Of a DNA stretch of 13,605 bases, positions 7,007-13,605 are shown piece after piece (the stretch's first letter is position 1; every line of letters starts with the position of its first letter). The notes under the pieces were generated by a model that did not search any database, had not been told where the DNA came from, and saw only the letters and a list, made by a program, of their open reading frames with translations. The position numbers and the translations under genes were made by a program. Source of the stretch: Lachnospiraceae bacterium (lineage in GTDB: Bacteria; Bacillota; Clostridia; Lachnospirales; Lachnospiraceae); the NCBI GenBank assembly GCA_900754855.1, contig CAAEEI010000086.1, positions 1 through 13,605 of the forward strand. Reading direction: 5' to 3'.

Positions 7007-7009
7007 TAA

Positions 7010-8200
7010 TTATTTCTTTTTCTTTCCACCGAAAAAGCCTTTTCGTTCTCCCTTGCCATGTTCAGCCTTTCCAGCCGAGTCATGGTGATTCTCTTCCGCT
7101 GCCGGAACTTCACCCATGGCCTCCTGGAATTTGCGAAGCGCTTCTTTCTGTGTTTCATTCATATGTTCAGGAACCTGTACCACAAAGGTAACGAAGTGAC
7201 TGCCGCGGAGATTTTTGTTCCGCAGGCTCGGCACACCTTTATTTTTCAGGCGCACTTTTGTATCCGTCTGTGTTCCCGGTTTGATCGTATATTCATAAGG
7301 ACCGTCAACCGTATCGATCTTAATGGTTGCGCCCAGCGCCGCCTGTGCAAAAGTAATCGGCTCTGTGGAGAAAATATCGTATTCCTGTCTCTGGAATTTT
7401 GGATGCCGGGACACGGTAACGTTAACCAGCAAATCTCCTCTTGGACCGCCGTTGATGCCCGGTTCTCCTTTTTCTCTGATTCTTACGCTCTGCCCGTTGT
7501 CAATGCCTGCCGGAATCGGTACTTTAATCTTCTTGCGGACTTTAATGTAGCCTGTGCCGGAACAATCCGGACATTTATGACGGATGACCTGACCGCTGCC
7601 GTTACAGTCCGGACAAGGCTGTACGTTCCGTACCATACCAAACATGGACTGCTGGGTGTAAACCACCTGACCGGTTCCGTTACATTTACTGCAGGTTTCC
7701 GGACTGGTTCCCGGTTTAGCCCCGTTACCACCACAGGTGCCGCATTTTTCTTTTAGCGTAATTTCCAGCTCTTTATCTACGCCGCGGATGGCTTCATCAA
7801 AGGTAATCCGGACAGCCGCACGGAGATTGGCTCCCTGCCGTGGTCCGTTTTTCCTTGCACTCCCACGGCTTCCACCGCCGAAGAAATCGCCGAAAATATC
7901 CCCAAAGATGTCGCCCATGTCTCCGCCGCCGAAATCGAAACCACCAAATCCACCGGCTCCGCCGCCGCCCTGTTCGAAGGCGGCGTGACCAAACTGGTCA
8001 TAGCGGGCTTTTTTCTCCGGATCACTCAATATTTCATAAGCTTCCGCTGCTTCTTTGAATTTTTCTTCGGCCTCTTTATCACCCGGATTCATATCCGGGT
8101 GATATTTCTTTGCGACCTTTCGGTAAGCGCGTTTTATCTCAGCTTCTGAAGCGTTTTTCGCCACGCCCAGAACCTCATAATAATCTCTTTTTTCTGCCAT
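7010..8200 (-). CDS. dnaJ: Chaperone protein DnaJ
   Basis: DnaJ is the J-domain co-chaperone that delivers clients to DnaK and stimulates its ATPase. The 396-residue type I protein shows all parts: a J domain with HPD at 34-36, a Gly/Phe-rich linker (about 77-112), and four zinc-binding CxxCxGxG repeats at Cys153/156, 170/173, 196/199 and 210/213. The C-terminal client-binding domains follow, including SRHPKFQRQEYDIF and LRGSHFVTF. The tail after about residue 367 is low complexity and rich in Lys, Gly, His and Glu, ending in four lysines. I chose the ATG at 8200 because GGAGG lies 5 bases before it. The frame extends 4 codons further to a TTG that overlaps this site. It follows dnaK by 32 bases and ends the heat-shock operon. 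Confidence 0.98.
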   Translation of the reverse strand: MAEKRDYYEVLGVAKNASEAEIKRAYRKVAKKYHPDMNPGDKEAEEKFKEAAEAYEILSDPEKKARYDQFGHAAFEQGGGGAGGFGGFDFGGGDMGDIFGDIFGDFFGGGSRGSARKNGPRQGANLRAAVRITFDEAIRGVDKELEITLKEKCGTCGGNGAKPGTSPETCSKCNGTGQVVYTQQSMFGMVRNVQPCPDCNGSGQVIRHKCPDCSGTGYIKVRKKIKVPIPAGIDNGQSVRIREKGEPGINGGPRGDLLVNVTVSRHPKFQRQEYDIFSTEPITFAQAALGATIKIDTVDGPYEYTIKPGTQTDTKVRLKNKGVPSLRNKNLRGSHFVTFVVQVPEHMNETQKEALRKFQEAMGEVPAAEENHHDSAGKAEHGKGERKGFFGGKKKK

Positions 8201-8205
8201 TTTAT

Positions 8206-8210
8206 CCTCC
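8206..8210 (-). promoter_or_regulatory. dnaJ ribosome binding site (decides start)
   Basis: GGAGG on the minus strand with a 5-base spacer to the ATG at 8200. A start at the upstream TTG (8212) would place this site inside the coding sequence. Confidence 0.8.
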
Positions 8211-8232
8211 AATGAAAGCGGAACAGCCTACT

Positions 8233-10092
8233 TTACACTTCTTTGTAGTCAGCATCCACAACATCATCAGCATTGTATGTTGCGTTCGCGTCTGCTCCCG
8301 GCGCTCCCTGTGGTCCGCCCTGGGCAGCCTGTGCCTGTTCGTACATTTTACCAAAGAGGGACTGTGCGTCTTTCATTAACTGTTCTTTGGCTTCGCTGAT
8401 TTCTGCCACATCGGCATCTGTCATGGATTCTACTGTTGTACGATCGAGGATTTCTTTTAATTTTGTGATGTCTGCCTGTACGGTTGTCTTTTCACTGTCA
8501 TCAATCTTATCGCCAACTTCTTCCAGCGCTTTTTCTGTCTGGAATACCATGTTATCTGCATCATTTCTTGCATCGATGGCTTCTTTTTTCTTTTTATCCT
8601 GTGCTTCAAATTCAGCAGCTTCTTTTACTGCTTTTTCAATATCATCATCAGACATGTTGGAACCTGCTGTGATGGTGATATGCTGTTCTTTTCCTGTACC
8701 CAGATCTTTTGCGGATACATTTACGATACCGTTGGCATCAATGTCAAAGGTAACTTCGATCTGTGGAACACCTCTCTGTGCTGGTGGAATACCATCCAGA
8801 CGGAACTGTCCAAGCGTTTTGTTATCTCTGGCAAACTGTCTTTCTCCCTGTACCACATGAATATCTACGGCAGTCTGATTATTTTCTGCTGTGGAGAAAA
8901 TCTGGCTCTTCTTGGTCGGAATCGTTGTATTACGCTCAATCAGTCTTGTAGCTACGCCGCCCATGGTTTCGATGGATAAGGATAATGGTGTAACATCCAG
9001 TAAGAGAATATCGCCTGCACCGGCATCACCGGCTAATTTACCACCCTGAATAGAAGCACCGATGGCTACACATTCATCCGGGTTGATTCCCTTAAATGGA
9101 TCTTTTCCTGTTAACTGTTTTACTTTATCCTGTACGGCAGGGATTCTTGTAGAACCACCAACCAGAAGAACTTTGCTCAGTTCAGAAGCGTTAAGACCGG
9201 CGTCTTTTAATGCTGTGGTTACCGGAGTAACGGTTCTTTCTACCAGATGCGCTGTTAATTCATTGAATTTTGCTCTGGTCAGGTTCATCTCAAAATGCTT
9301 TGGTCCTTCTGCTGTTGCAGTGATGAATGGCAGGTTGATGTTTGTTGTTGTGGAAGAAGAAAGTTCTTTTTTCGCTTTTTCTGCCGCTTCTTTCAGTCTC
9401 TGCATTGCCATTCTGTCTGTGGATAAATCCACGCCTTCTTTTGCTTTGAAGTCATCTAACATATACTGGGTGATCACATTATCAAAGTCATCTCCACCCA
9501 GTTTATTATCTCCGGCTGTAGATAATACTTCGATGACACCGTCGCCGATTTCAATGATGGATACGTCGAATGTACCGCCACCTAAGTCGTATACCATGAT
9601 CTGCTGTTCTTTTTCATTATCCAGACCGTAGGAAAGAGCGGCTGCTGTCGGTTCGTTGATGATACGTTTCACATCAAGTCCGGCAATCTTACCGGCGTCT
9701 TTGGTTGCCTGTCTTTGTGCATCGTTGAAATAAGCCGGAACAGTGATAACCGCTTCCGTTACTTTTTCTCCCAGATAGTTCTCTGCATCTGCTTTTAATT
9801 TCTGTAAAACCATTGCGGAAATCTCCTGTGGAGAATATTTCTTTCCATCAATGTCTACTTTGTAGTTGCTTCCCATTTCACGTTTAATGGAAGCAATTGT
9901 TTTATCTGCATTGGTGACAGCCTGACGTTTTGCAGGTTCACCGACAACTCTTTCTCCTGTTTTGGTAAAAGCAACTACAGAAGGGGTTGTTCTCATTCCC
10001 TCTGCATTTGTGATTACGACTGGTTTTCCACCTTCCATAACGGCTACACATGAGTTTGTTGTACCCAGGTCAATACCAATGATCTTACTCAT
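8233..10092 (-). CDS. dnaK: Molecular chaperone DnaK (Hsp70)
   Basis: DnaK is the ATP-dependent Hsp70 that binds exposed hydrophobic peptide segments, cycling with DnaJ and GrpE. The 619-residue length is typical of Firmicutes. The N-terminal ATPase domain carries GIDLGTTNSCVAVMEGG (from residue 5), AYFNDAQRQATKDAG, MVYDLGGGTFDVSI and KVLLVGGSTRIPAV. The substrate-binding domain begins around DVTPLSLSIETMGG and includes NTTIPTKKSQIFSTA, and the alpha-helical lid is followed by an Ala/Gly/Gln tail ending DDVVDADYKEV. The ATG at 10092 follows TAGGAGG with a spacer of 8 bases. Codon choice is visibly biased to A/T-ending codons compared with flanking genes, as expected for strong expression. The 54-base gap before it holds no CIRCE and no convincing promoter. 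Confidence 0.99.
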   Translation of the reverse strand: MSKIIGIDLGTTNSCVAVMEGGKPVVITNAEGMRTTPSVVAFTKTGERVVGEPAKRQAVTNADKTIASIKREMGSNYKVDIDGKKYSPQEISAMVLQKLKADAENYLGEKVTEAVITVPAYFNDAQRQATKDAGKIAGLDVKRIINEPTAAALSYGLDNEKEQQIMVYDLGGGTFDVSIIEIGDGVIEVLSTAGDNKLGGDDFDNVITQYMLDDFKAKEGVDLSTDRMAMQRLKEAAEKAKKELSSSTTTNINLPFITATAEGPKHFEMNLTRAKFNELTAHLVERTVTPVTTALKDAGLNASELSKVLLVGGSTRIPAVQDKVKQLTGKDPFKGINPDECVAIGASIQGGKLAGDAGAGDILLLDVTPLSLSIETMGGVATRLIERNTTIPTKKSQIFSTAENNQTAVDIHVVQGERQFARDNKTLGQFRLDGIPPAQRGVPQIEVTFDIDANGIVNVSAKDLGTGKEQHITITAGSNMSDDDIEKAVKEAAEFEAQDKKKKEAIDARNDADNMVFQTEKALEEVGDKIDDSEKTTVQADITKLKEILDRTTVESMTDADVAEISEAKEQLMKDAQSLFGKMYEQAQAAQGGPQGAPGADANATYNADDVVDADYKEV

Positions 10093-10146
10093 TATTCATT
10101 CCTCCTAAAAACATTTACATTTCTATTTATCCAAATAAAAGATTAA

Positions 10147-10785
10147 TTAGTTGACTACCTTTACCATACTGTGTCTGAGTACGGATTCTTTATACATATA
10201 TCCCTTCTGGAATTCTTCCACAACAAGGTTTTCTCCCATCTCTTCATCTTCCACATGCATAACCGCATTATGGAAATCCGGGTTAAACTCTTTGCCTGCG
10301 GCATCCATGGCTTTTACGCCAAGTTCTCCAAAAACAGTCATCAGCTGCTGATAAATTTTTTCTACGCCCTGTGCAAAAGGTTCTTCCTTTTCCTCCTGGC
10401 TTAACGCATCCAGCCCTCTTTCAAAGTTATCAACTACCGGAAGTAATTTCTGTAAAACCTCTTTGGCTCCCACATCATACATCCTCGTCTGTTCTTTGGC
10501 GTTGCGTTTTCTGGCATTTTCAAATTCTGCCATGAGGCGCTGATATTTATCTGTGAGCTCGGCTGCCTTTTCCTCACTCTTTTTCAATTCCATTTCCAGG
10601 ACCTTTGCGGATTTTTTCTTTTTCTTTCCGCTTCCTGCCTTCGCCTCTTCCTGCTGCGTCTCTTCCGCAGCTTCTTTTTCTGTCTCCGCTGTTTCCTGCG
10701 TCTGTTTGTCTTCCTCTTCGGAAGAAACCTCCGCCGCGTTTTCCTCTACGATACTTTCGTCGAATGTCTGTTTATTCTCTTCCAC
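10147..10785 (-). CDS. grpE: Nucleotide exchange factor GrpE
   Basis: GrpE releases ADP from DnaK and so resets the chaperone cycle. The 212-residue protein has a long, highly charged N-terminal region (about 1-80) rich in Glu, Ala, Gln and Lys with a GSGKKKKKSAK stretch. A coiled-coil dimerisation helix follows (KSEEKAAELTDKYQRLMAEFENARKRNAKE). The conserved beta domain ends FNPDFHNAVMHVEDEEMGENLVVEEFQKGYMYKESVLRHSMVKV. Initiation is at GTG (10785-10783), preceded by AGGTGG with a 7-base spacer. The gene begins 15 bases after hrcA, so the two should be co-transcribed and probably translationally linked. Confidence 0.97.
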   Translation of the reverse strand: MEENKQTFDESIVEENAAEVSSEEEDKQTQETAETEKEAAEETQQEEAKAGSGKKKKKSAKVLEMELKKSEEKAAELTDKYQRLMAEFENARKRNAKEQTRMYDVGAKEVLQKLLPVVDNFERGLDALSQEEKEEPFAQGVEKIYQQLMTVFGELGVKAMDAAGKEFNPDFHNAVMHVEDEEMGENLVVEEFQKGYMYKESVLRHSMVKVVN

Positions 10786-10800
10786 TTAAGTACCACCTTT

Positions 10801-11853
10801 CTATGACTTATTATTAAAAATCTCATCCAAATCATCTGTAAGATTCTTGAGAGTATTTACAACTTTACGATAATCCATCCGCTTTGGTCCGATGATTCCT
10901 ACGGTACCGGTTCCGCCTTCTTCCAGCTCATAGGTGGCCGTCACGATGCTGCAGTCCTGCAGGGACTGTACCGGCGTCTCGTTCCCGATATAGACCTGAA
11001 TCCCATGTTTTTCCTGCTGGTTCACGGTATCATCCACCAGCTTGACCAGCGCTTTCTTTTCTACCAGTGTATCCAGCAACGCTCTGGTATGCTCCGGACC
11101 GATCAGTTCCGGATACTTCAGCATGTTGGTTGCACCGCTGGTAAAAATCTCCATATCATCCGCTTCATGTATTGCTTCAACGATTCCGTTAAAAATCCCT
11201 TCCAGAATACCGGCATGCATTCCGGCCTGTACTTTCATGGTGTGTACCAGCTCCAGATTGATCTCATTTAAGGTCAGTCCCTGTAAAAAGGAATTCAGCA
11301 ATATATTCAGTTTCAGAATCTCATCATTGCTCAGAGGTTCGTCAATATTCATCAGAAGATTTTTCACCGTGTCATTGCCAACCACAATGACCGCCAGCAG
11401 TCTCCGGCTGTCTACCATGGACAGCTGAATAAACTTCAGCTTCGATTCCTTAATCTGCGGCGTAGTCACTAACGTCGCATAGTTGGTGTCTGCTGCCAGC
11501 ACATCGGCTACCCTCTTCAGAACTTCTTCCATGCGATCCATCTTCTGCAAAAGCTCCTGTTGTTCTTTTCTCAACTCATTTTCCCGAACGATCATTTCGT
11601 TCTCTTTCTCTTCCAGCAGATGGTCAACATAATAACGATACCCCAGATCAGAAGGAATACGGCCGGCAGAAGTATGCGGCTGGAGAATGTAACCAAGCTC
11701 TTCCAGATCTGCCATCTCATTACGAATGGTTGCCGAACTCAGATGTAAATCAGAATCTTTGGCGATCGTTCTGCTGCCCACCGGTTCTCCGGTTTCCAGA
11801 TAAGTCGATATGATCACCTTTAATATTTTCATCTTACGTTCATCCAGATGCAT
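10801..11853 (-). CDS. hrcA: Heat-inducible transcription repressor HrcA
   Basis: HrcA binds CIRCE operators and represses class I heat-shock genes. In studied Firmicutes its activity depends on the GroEL chaperonin. The 350-residue protein begins with a winged helix domain: TGEPVGSRTIAK and LHLSSATIRNEMADLEELGYI (about 21-56), then the family signature QPHTSAGRIPSDLGYRYYVD. The C-terminal signature TVGIIGPKRMDYRKV (about 317-331) is also present. The ATG at 11853 follows GAAGGG with a 7-base spacer. It is the first gene of the operon hrcA-grpE-dnaK-dnaJ, and a perfect CIRCE lies 24 bases upstream, so it is expected to repress itself. Confidence 0.98.
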   Translation of the reverse strand: MHLDERKMKILKVIISTYLETGEPVGSRTIAKDSDLHLSSATIRNEMADLEELGYILQPHTSAGRIPSDLGYRYYVDHLLEEKENEMIVRENELRKEQQELLQKMDRMEEVLKRVADVLAADTNYATLVTTPQIKESKLKFIQLSMVDSRRLLAVIVVGNDTVKNLLMNIDEPLSNDEILKLNILLNSFLQGLTLNEINLELVHTMKVQAGMHAGILEGIFNGIVEAIHEADDMEIFTSGATNMLKYPELIGPEHTRALLDTLVEKKALVKLVDDTVNQQEKHGIQVYIGNETPVQSLQDCSIVTATYELEEGGTGTVGIIGPKRMDYRKVVNTLKNLTDDLDEIFNNKS

Positions 11854-11877
11854 AAGTGTTCCCTTCTTTCTTAGTTA

Positions 11878-11904
11878 TTAGCACTCATTTATGTTGAGTG
11901 CTAA
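11878..11904 (-). promoter_or_regulatory. CIRCE operator (perfect 9-9-9 inverted repeat)
   Basis: TTAGCACTC (11878-11886) and GAGTGCTAA (11896-11904) form a perfect inverted repeat with a 9-base spacer, identical to the CIRCE consensus bound by HrcA. It lies between the predicted transcription start and the hrcA ribosome binding site, so it would be in the 5' leader of the mRNA and could also form a stem there. Confidence 0.97.
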
Positions 11905-11917
11905 TATCTTTATACAT

Positions 11918-11946
11918 AAGTTAGCACTAACCGCTGATCTTGTCAA
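11918..11946 (-). promoter_or_regulatory. Heat-shock operon promoter (sigma-A type)
   Basis: The minus strand has a perfect TTGACA -35 box (11946-11941), a 17-base spacer and TAACTT as -10 (11923-11918), with a TGC extension just before it (extended -10). Transcription would start near 11911, about 7 bases ahead of the CIRCE. The -35 box lies only 13 bases after the hemW stop and no terminator separates them. Confidence 0.8.
11921..11930 (-). promoter_or_regulatory. Extra CIRCE-like half-site overlapping the -10 box
   Basis: The minus strand reads TTAGTGCTAA, matching the AGTGCTAA of a CIRCE arm and itself nearly palindromic. It sits 16 bases upstream of the full operator and overlaps the first three bases of the predicted -10 hexamer. 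No matching partner arm is present at the standard 9-base spacing. Confidence 0.5.
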
Positions 11947-11959
11947 GCATAATTTTTAT

Positions 11960-13120
11960 TTACAAAAGAAAATCTTCAAAAATTCGATTGCTGACATCGA
12001 TTCCGGCGTCAGTCAGCTTTAAATTGTCTCCTTCTATTATAAGCAGACCAATCTTCTCATACCGGCGGATTTTCTCTCCGTATATCTCTTTCCATGCGCA
12101 TCCGTATTCCCGGTCAAAACGGGACAGGGAAACCCCTTTTGTTTTTCGCAGCCCAAAAATCATATAATCTTCCATTTGTTCTTTCCGACTTTGCCGGGCA
12201 TAGTCCTCCCTTTTTTCAAAAGGACGGAAAGGTTCTGCCATATAAGTAAGGATGTCCCGTTCATTGGAAAATCTTGCGCCGCCATAGCAGGAAGATGCTC
12301 CCAGTCCGAAACCAAGGTACGGAACTTCATCCCAGTAACCCAGATTATGACGGCATTCCCTGCCCGCTTTGGCATAGTTGGATATTTCATAACGATGGTA
12401 TCCTTTTTCCTGAAGAATTTCTTTTGTCTTTTCATACATTTCCCGTTCTGTTTCTTCATCGGGAAGCTGCCGCCGTATCTCTTTGGAAGAAAAAAAAGGG
12501 GTTCCCTCTTCAAGAATCAGGCTGTAGGAAGAAATATGTTCCGGTTCCAGTTCCGTCACCTTTTTAAGGCCATCCACATAGCTGCAAAGATCCTGCCCCG
12601 GCAGGGCGCTCATGAGATCAAGATTAATATTCGAAAAACCTGCTTTTCGTGCTTCCTGATAATTTTTCACCCCCTGTTCCCAGGTGTGAATCCGTCCAAG
12701 GCGATGAAGAGACGCATTGTCCGTACTCTGCAGCCCCATACTCAGCCGGTTGATGCCTGCTTCCCGGTAGAGTTTTAATTTCTCTGCATCCAGAGTTCCC
12801 GGATTGGCTTCGATCGTTATCTCCACGTTTTCCCGAAAAGAAAAATGATCGCGAAGGCAGTCCATGATCTTCATCACCTGCTTTCCAGAAAGAAGGGAAG
12901 GCGTCCCTCCTCCGATGAACACTGTGGAGACAATCTCTTTATGCCGGGAATCTCGTCTGGTTTTTTCCGACCCAAGGAAAACTGCCGTCTGGTGAATTTC
13001 TTTTTCCAACGCAAGACAATAACGGTCTCTGACCGCCTCCTCCGCCGGAAACGACAGGAAATCACAATAATGACATTTTTTTATACAAAAAGGAATATGT
13101 ACATATATTTCCAAACCCAT
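11960..13120 (-). CDS. hemW: Radical SAM heme chaperone HemW
   Basis: HemW is a radical SAM protein related to HemN but acting as a heme-binding chaperone. It was formerly annotated as oxygen-independent coproporphyrinogen III oxidase. The cluster motif is PFCIKKCHYCDF with Cys12, Cys16 and Cys19 and Phe at position 21. True HemN has a fourth Cys at that place, so HemW is favoured. Other family blocks are FIGGGTPSLL, IEANPGTL, INRLSMGLQS, FSNINLDLMSALPGQ and the HemW C-terminal domain (about 300-386). The protein has 386 residues. Two ATGs are possible. The one at 13120 has a 6-base spacer to GAGGAG, while 13126 has none, so I chose 13120. hemW precedes hrcA in many Firmicutes, though no functional link is evident. 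Confidence 0.93.
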   Translation of the reverse strand: MGLEIYVHIPFCIKKCHYCDFLSFPAEEAVRDRYCLALEKEIHQTAVFLGSEKTRRDSRHKEIVSTVFIGGGTPSLLSGKQVMKIMDCLRDHFSFRENVEITIEANPGTLDAEKLKLYREAGINRLSMGLQSTDNASLHRLGRIHTWEQGVKNYQEARKAGFSNINLDLMSALPGQDLCSYVDGLKKVTELEPEHISSYSLILEEGTPFFSSKEIRRQLPDEETEREMYEKTKEILQEKGYHRYEISNYAKAGRECRHNLGYWDEVPYLGFGLGASSCYGGARFSNERDILTYMAEPFRPFEKREDYARQSRKEQMEDYMIFGLRKTKGVSLSRFDREYGCAWKEIYGEKIRRYEKIGLLIIEGDNLKLTDAGIDVSNRIFEDFLL

Positions 13121-13126
13121 TTTCAT

Positions 13127-13132
13127 CTCCTC
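13127..13132 (-). promoter_or_regulatory. hemW ribosome binding site (decides start)
   Basis: GAGGAG on the minus strand touches the ATG at 13126 and lies 6 bases from the ATG at 13120, favouring the latter as initiator. Confidence 0.65.
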
Positions 13133-13159
13133 TTCTTATTCTGCAAAAATCTGCCTGAA

Positions 13160-13188
13160 ATTATACCATATCCCCCGTTTTCCCACAA
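13160..13188 (-). promoter_or_regulatory. Candidate sigma-A promoter of hemW
   Basis: On the minus strand TTGTGG (13188-13183) and a perfect TATAAT (13165-13160) are separated by 17 bases, and the -10 has a TGG extension. It lies about 40 bases before the hemW start and directly after the terminator of the preceding regulator gene, whose T-run almost touches the -35 box. Confidence 0.72.
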
Positions 13189-13189
13189 G

Positions 13190-13226
13190 AAAAACGCAGG
13201 ACACTCCTTGAAGTCTCCTGCGTTTT
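13190..13226 (-). terminator. Intrinsic terminator after the Crp/Fnr-type gene
   Basis: AAAACGCAGGA (13226-13216, minus strand) pairs with TCCTGCGTTTT (13201-13191) in a perfect 11-bp stem with a 14-base loop. A T-run TTTTTCTT follows on the minus strand. It begins 26 bases after the stop of the upstream regulator and separates it from hemW. Confidence 0.88.
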
Positions 13227-13252
13227 CTGCATTAAAATGTGGAATGATTGAA

Positions 13253-13605
13253 TTATATTGCTTCACGAAATCCTTCTTCCGTACTTTCTTTTAAAAGAAG
13301 ATACTGTTTCTGATTGATTTCGATGTCGCTGCCTTTACGGGAAATATATCCCTCGTTAATAAATTTTCGCAAACAGCGATTGACTGTTCTGACACAGATT
13401 CCGGTAAAATCCGAAAGATCCTGCCGAACAGAACTGATTCGTAAGATACCATTTTGCGCATATTTTTCATGCCAGTCTACGAAAAGCCAGGCCAGACGAT
13501 TTGCCCCCTGTAAGAACAAAAAGTCTCTGTTGCTGCAGGCCTGAGAAAAAAGATATTCTCCCATCAGTTTTGACACCTGCTTCAGCGCCGTAATATCTGT
13601 ATGAA
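13253..13605 (-). CDS. Crp/Fnr family regulator, C-terminal part (cut by window edge)
   Basis: The frame is open from the right window edge to a TAA at 13255-13253, giving about 117 visible residues. It contains a likely dimerisation helix (about ALKQVSKLMGEYLFSQACSN) and a Crp-type winged helix: ISSVRQDLSDFTGICVRTVNRCLRKFINEGYI, where RTVNRCLRKF is the recognition helix. RKGSDIEI forms the wing. The cyclic-nucleotide-like sensor domain should lie beyond the edge, so cluster-binding cysteines or ligand residues cannot be checked. A GTG at 13576 is an internal codon, not a convincing start, because coding similarity continues upstream of it. A strong terminator follows, so it is not in the hemW operon. 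Confidence 0.82.
   Translation of the reverse strand, partial: HTDITALKQVSKLMGEYLFSQACSNRDFLFLQGANRLAWLFVDWHEKYAQNGILRISSVRQDLSDFTGICVRTVNRCLRKFINEGYISRKGSDIEINQKQYLLLKESTEEGFREAI

Noticed and set aside
8273..9631. Long plus-strand open frames (195 and 189 codons) opposite dnaK
   Set aside because: Antisense open frames over dnaK/Hsp70 are a well-known by-product of its codon bias. These have Ser/Ala/Phe-rich, low-complexity translations, no ribosome binding site and no family resemblance.
11960..13120. Oxygen-independent coproporphyrinogen III oxidase (hemN)
   Set aside because: The cluster motif lacks the extra Cys after CxxxCxxC that marks true HemN, having Phe instead, and the location before hrcA is typical of hemW.
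12176..13294. Plus-strand frames opposite hemW (200 and 149 codons)
   Set aside because: They are shadows of a strongly supported radical SAM gene. The second also crosses the hemW promoter and the terminator of the next gene.
1..13605. CRISPR arrays, insertion sequences, phage genes, tRNA/rRNA, riboswitches, or a novel defence system
   Set aside because: I read the gaps on both strands and saw no direct repeat arrays, transposase or integrase motifs, cloverleaf-like sequences or long structured leaders. The content is essentially core chromosomal genes.

Overview
The window looks like a chromosomal core region of a low-to-mid GC Gram-positive anaerobe, most likely class Clostridia and plausibly Lachnospiraceae. 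The clues are the gene order hemW-hrcA-grpE-dnaK-dnaJ followed, after an interruption, by prmA-rsmE (the Firmicutes arrangement), a CIRCE operator in front of hrcA, and strong AGGAGG ribosome binding sites. The family-level placement is inference. Every supported gene lies on the minus strand, so transcription runs from high to low coordinates. Coding density is very high and no gene-free stretch exceeds about 130 bases.

In transcription order: (1) 13605-13253, the C-terminal part of a Crp/Fnr-type regulator cut by the window edge and followed by a strong intrinsic terminator. (2) 13188-11960, a sigma-A-like promoter and hemW, a radical-SAM heme chaperone. (3) 11946-7010, the heat-shock operon hrcA-grpE-dnaK-dnaJ, with promoter, perfect CIRCE operator and an extra CIRCE-like half-site at its head and a nested-hairpin terminator at its end. 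(4) 6937-5667, a separate promoter and a PfoR/EIIC_2-type membrane protein. (5) about 5641-4277, thioredoxin with an unusual Cys-Thr-Tyr-Cys active site and an NADPH-type thioredoxin reductase. (6) 4274-1311, prmA (ribosomal protein L11 methyltransferase), rsmE (16S rRNA U1498 methyltransferase) and aroC (chorismate synthase), closely spaced. (7) 1243-1, a metallo-beta-lactamase-fold hydrolase of unknown substrate and the N-terminal part of a MurR/RpiR-type sugar-phosphate regulator that runs off the left edge.

Functionally the window groups protein quality control (HrcA-regulated GrpE/DnaK/DnaJ), thiol redox control (TrxA/TrxB), ribosome modification (PrmA/RsmE), an aromatic amino acid step (AroC) and two regulators. 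PrmA and RsmE commonly follow dnaJ directly in Firmicutes. Here a membrane transporter-like gene and the thioredoxin pair sit between dnaJ and prmA, with their own candidate promoters and a terminator after dnaJ.

I found no mobile element, CRISPR array, tRNA, rRNA or clear novel system. The most notable items are the atypical thioredoxin active site, the CIRCE-like half-site overlapping the hrcA -10 box, the break in dnaJ-prmA synteny, and the uncharacterised MBL hydrolase paired with an RpiR regulator.
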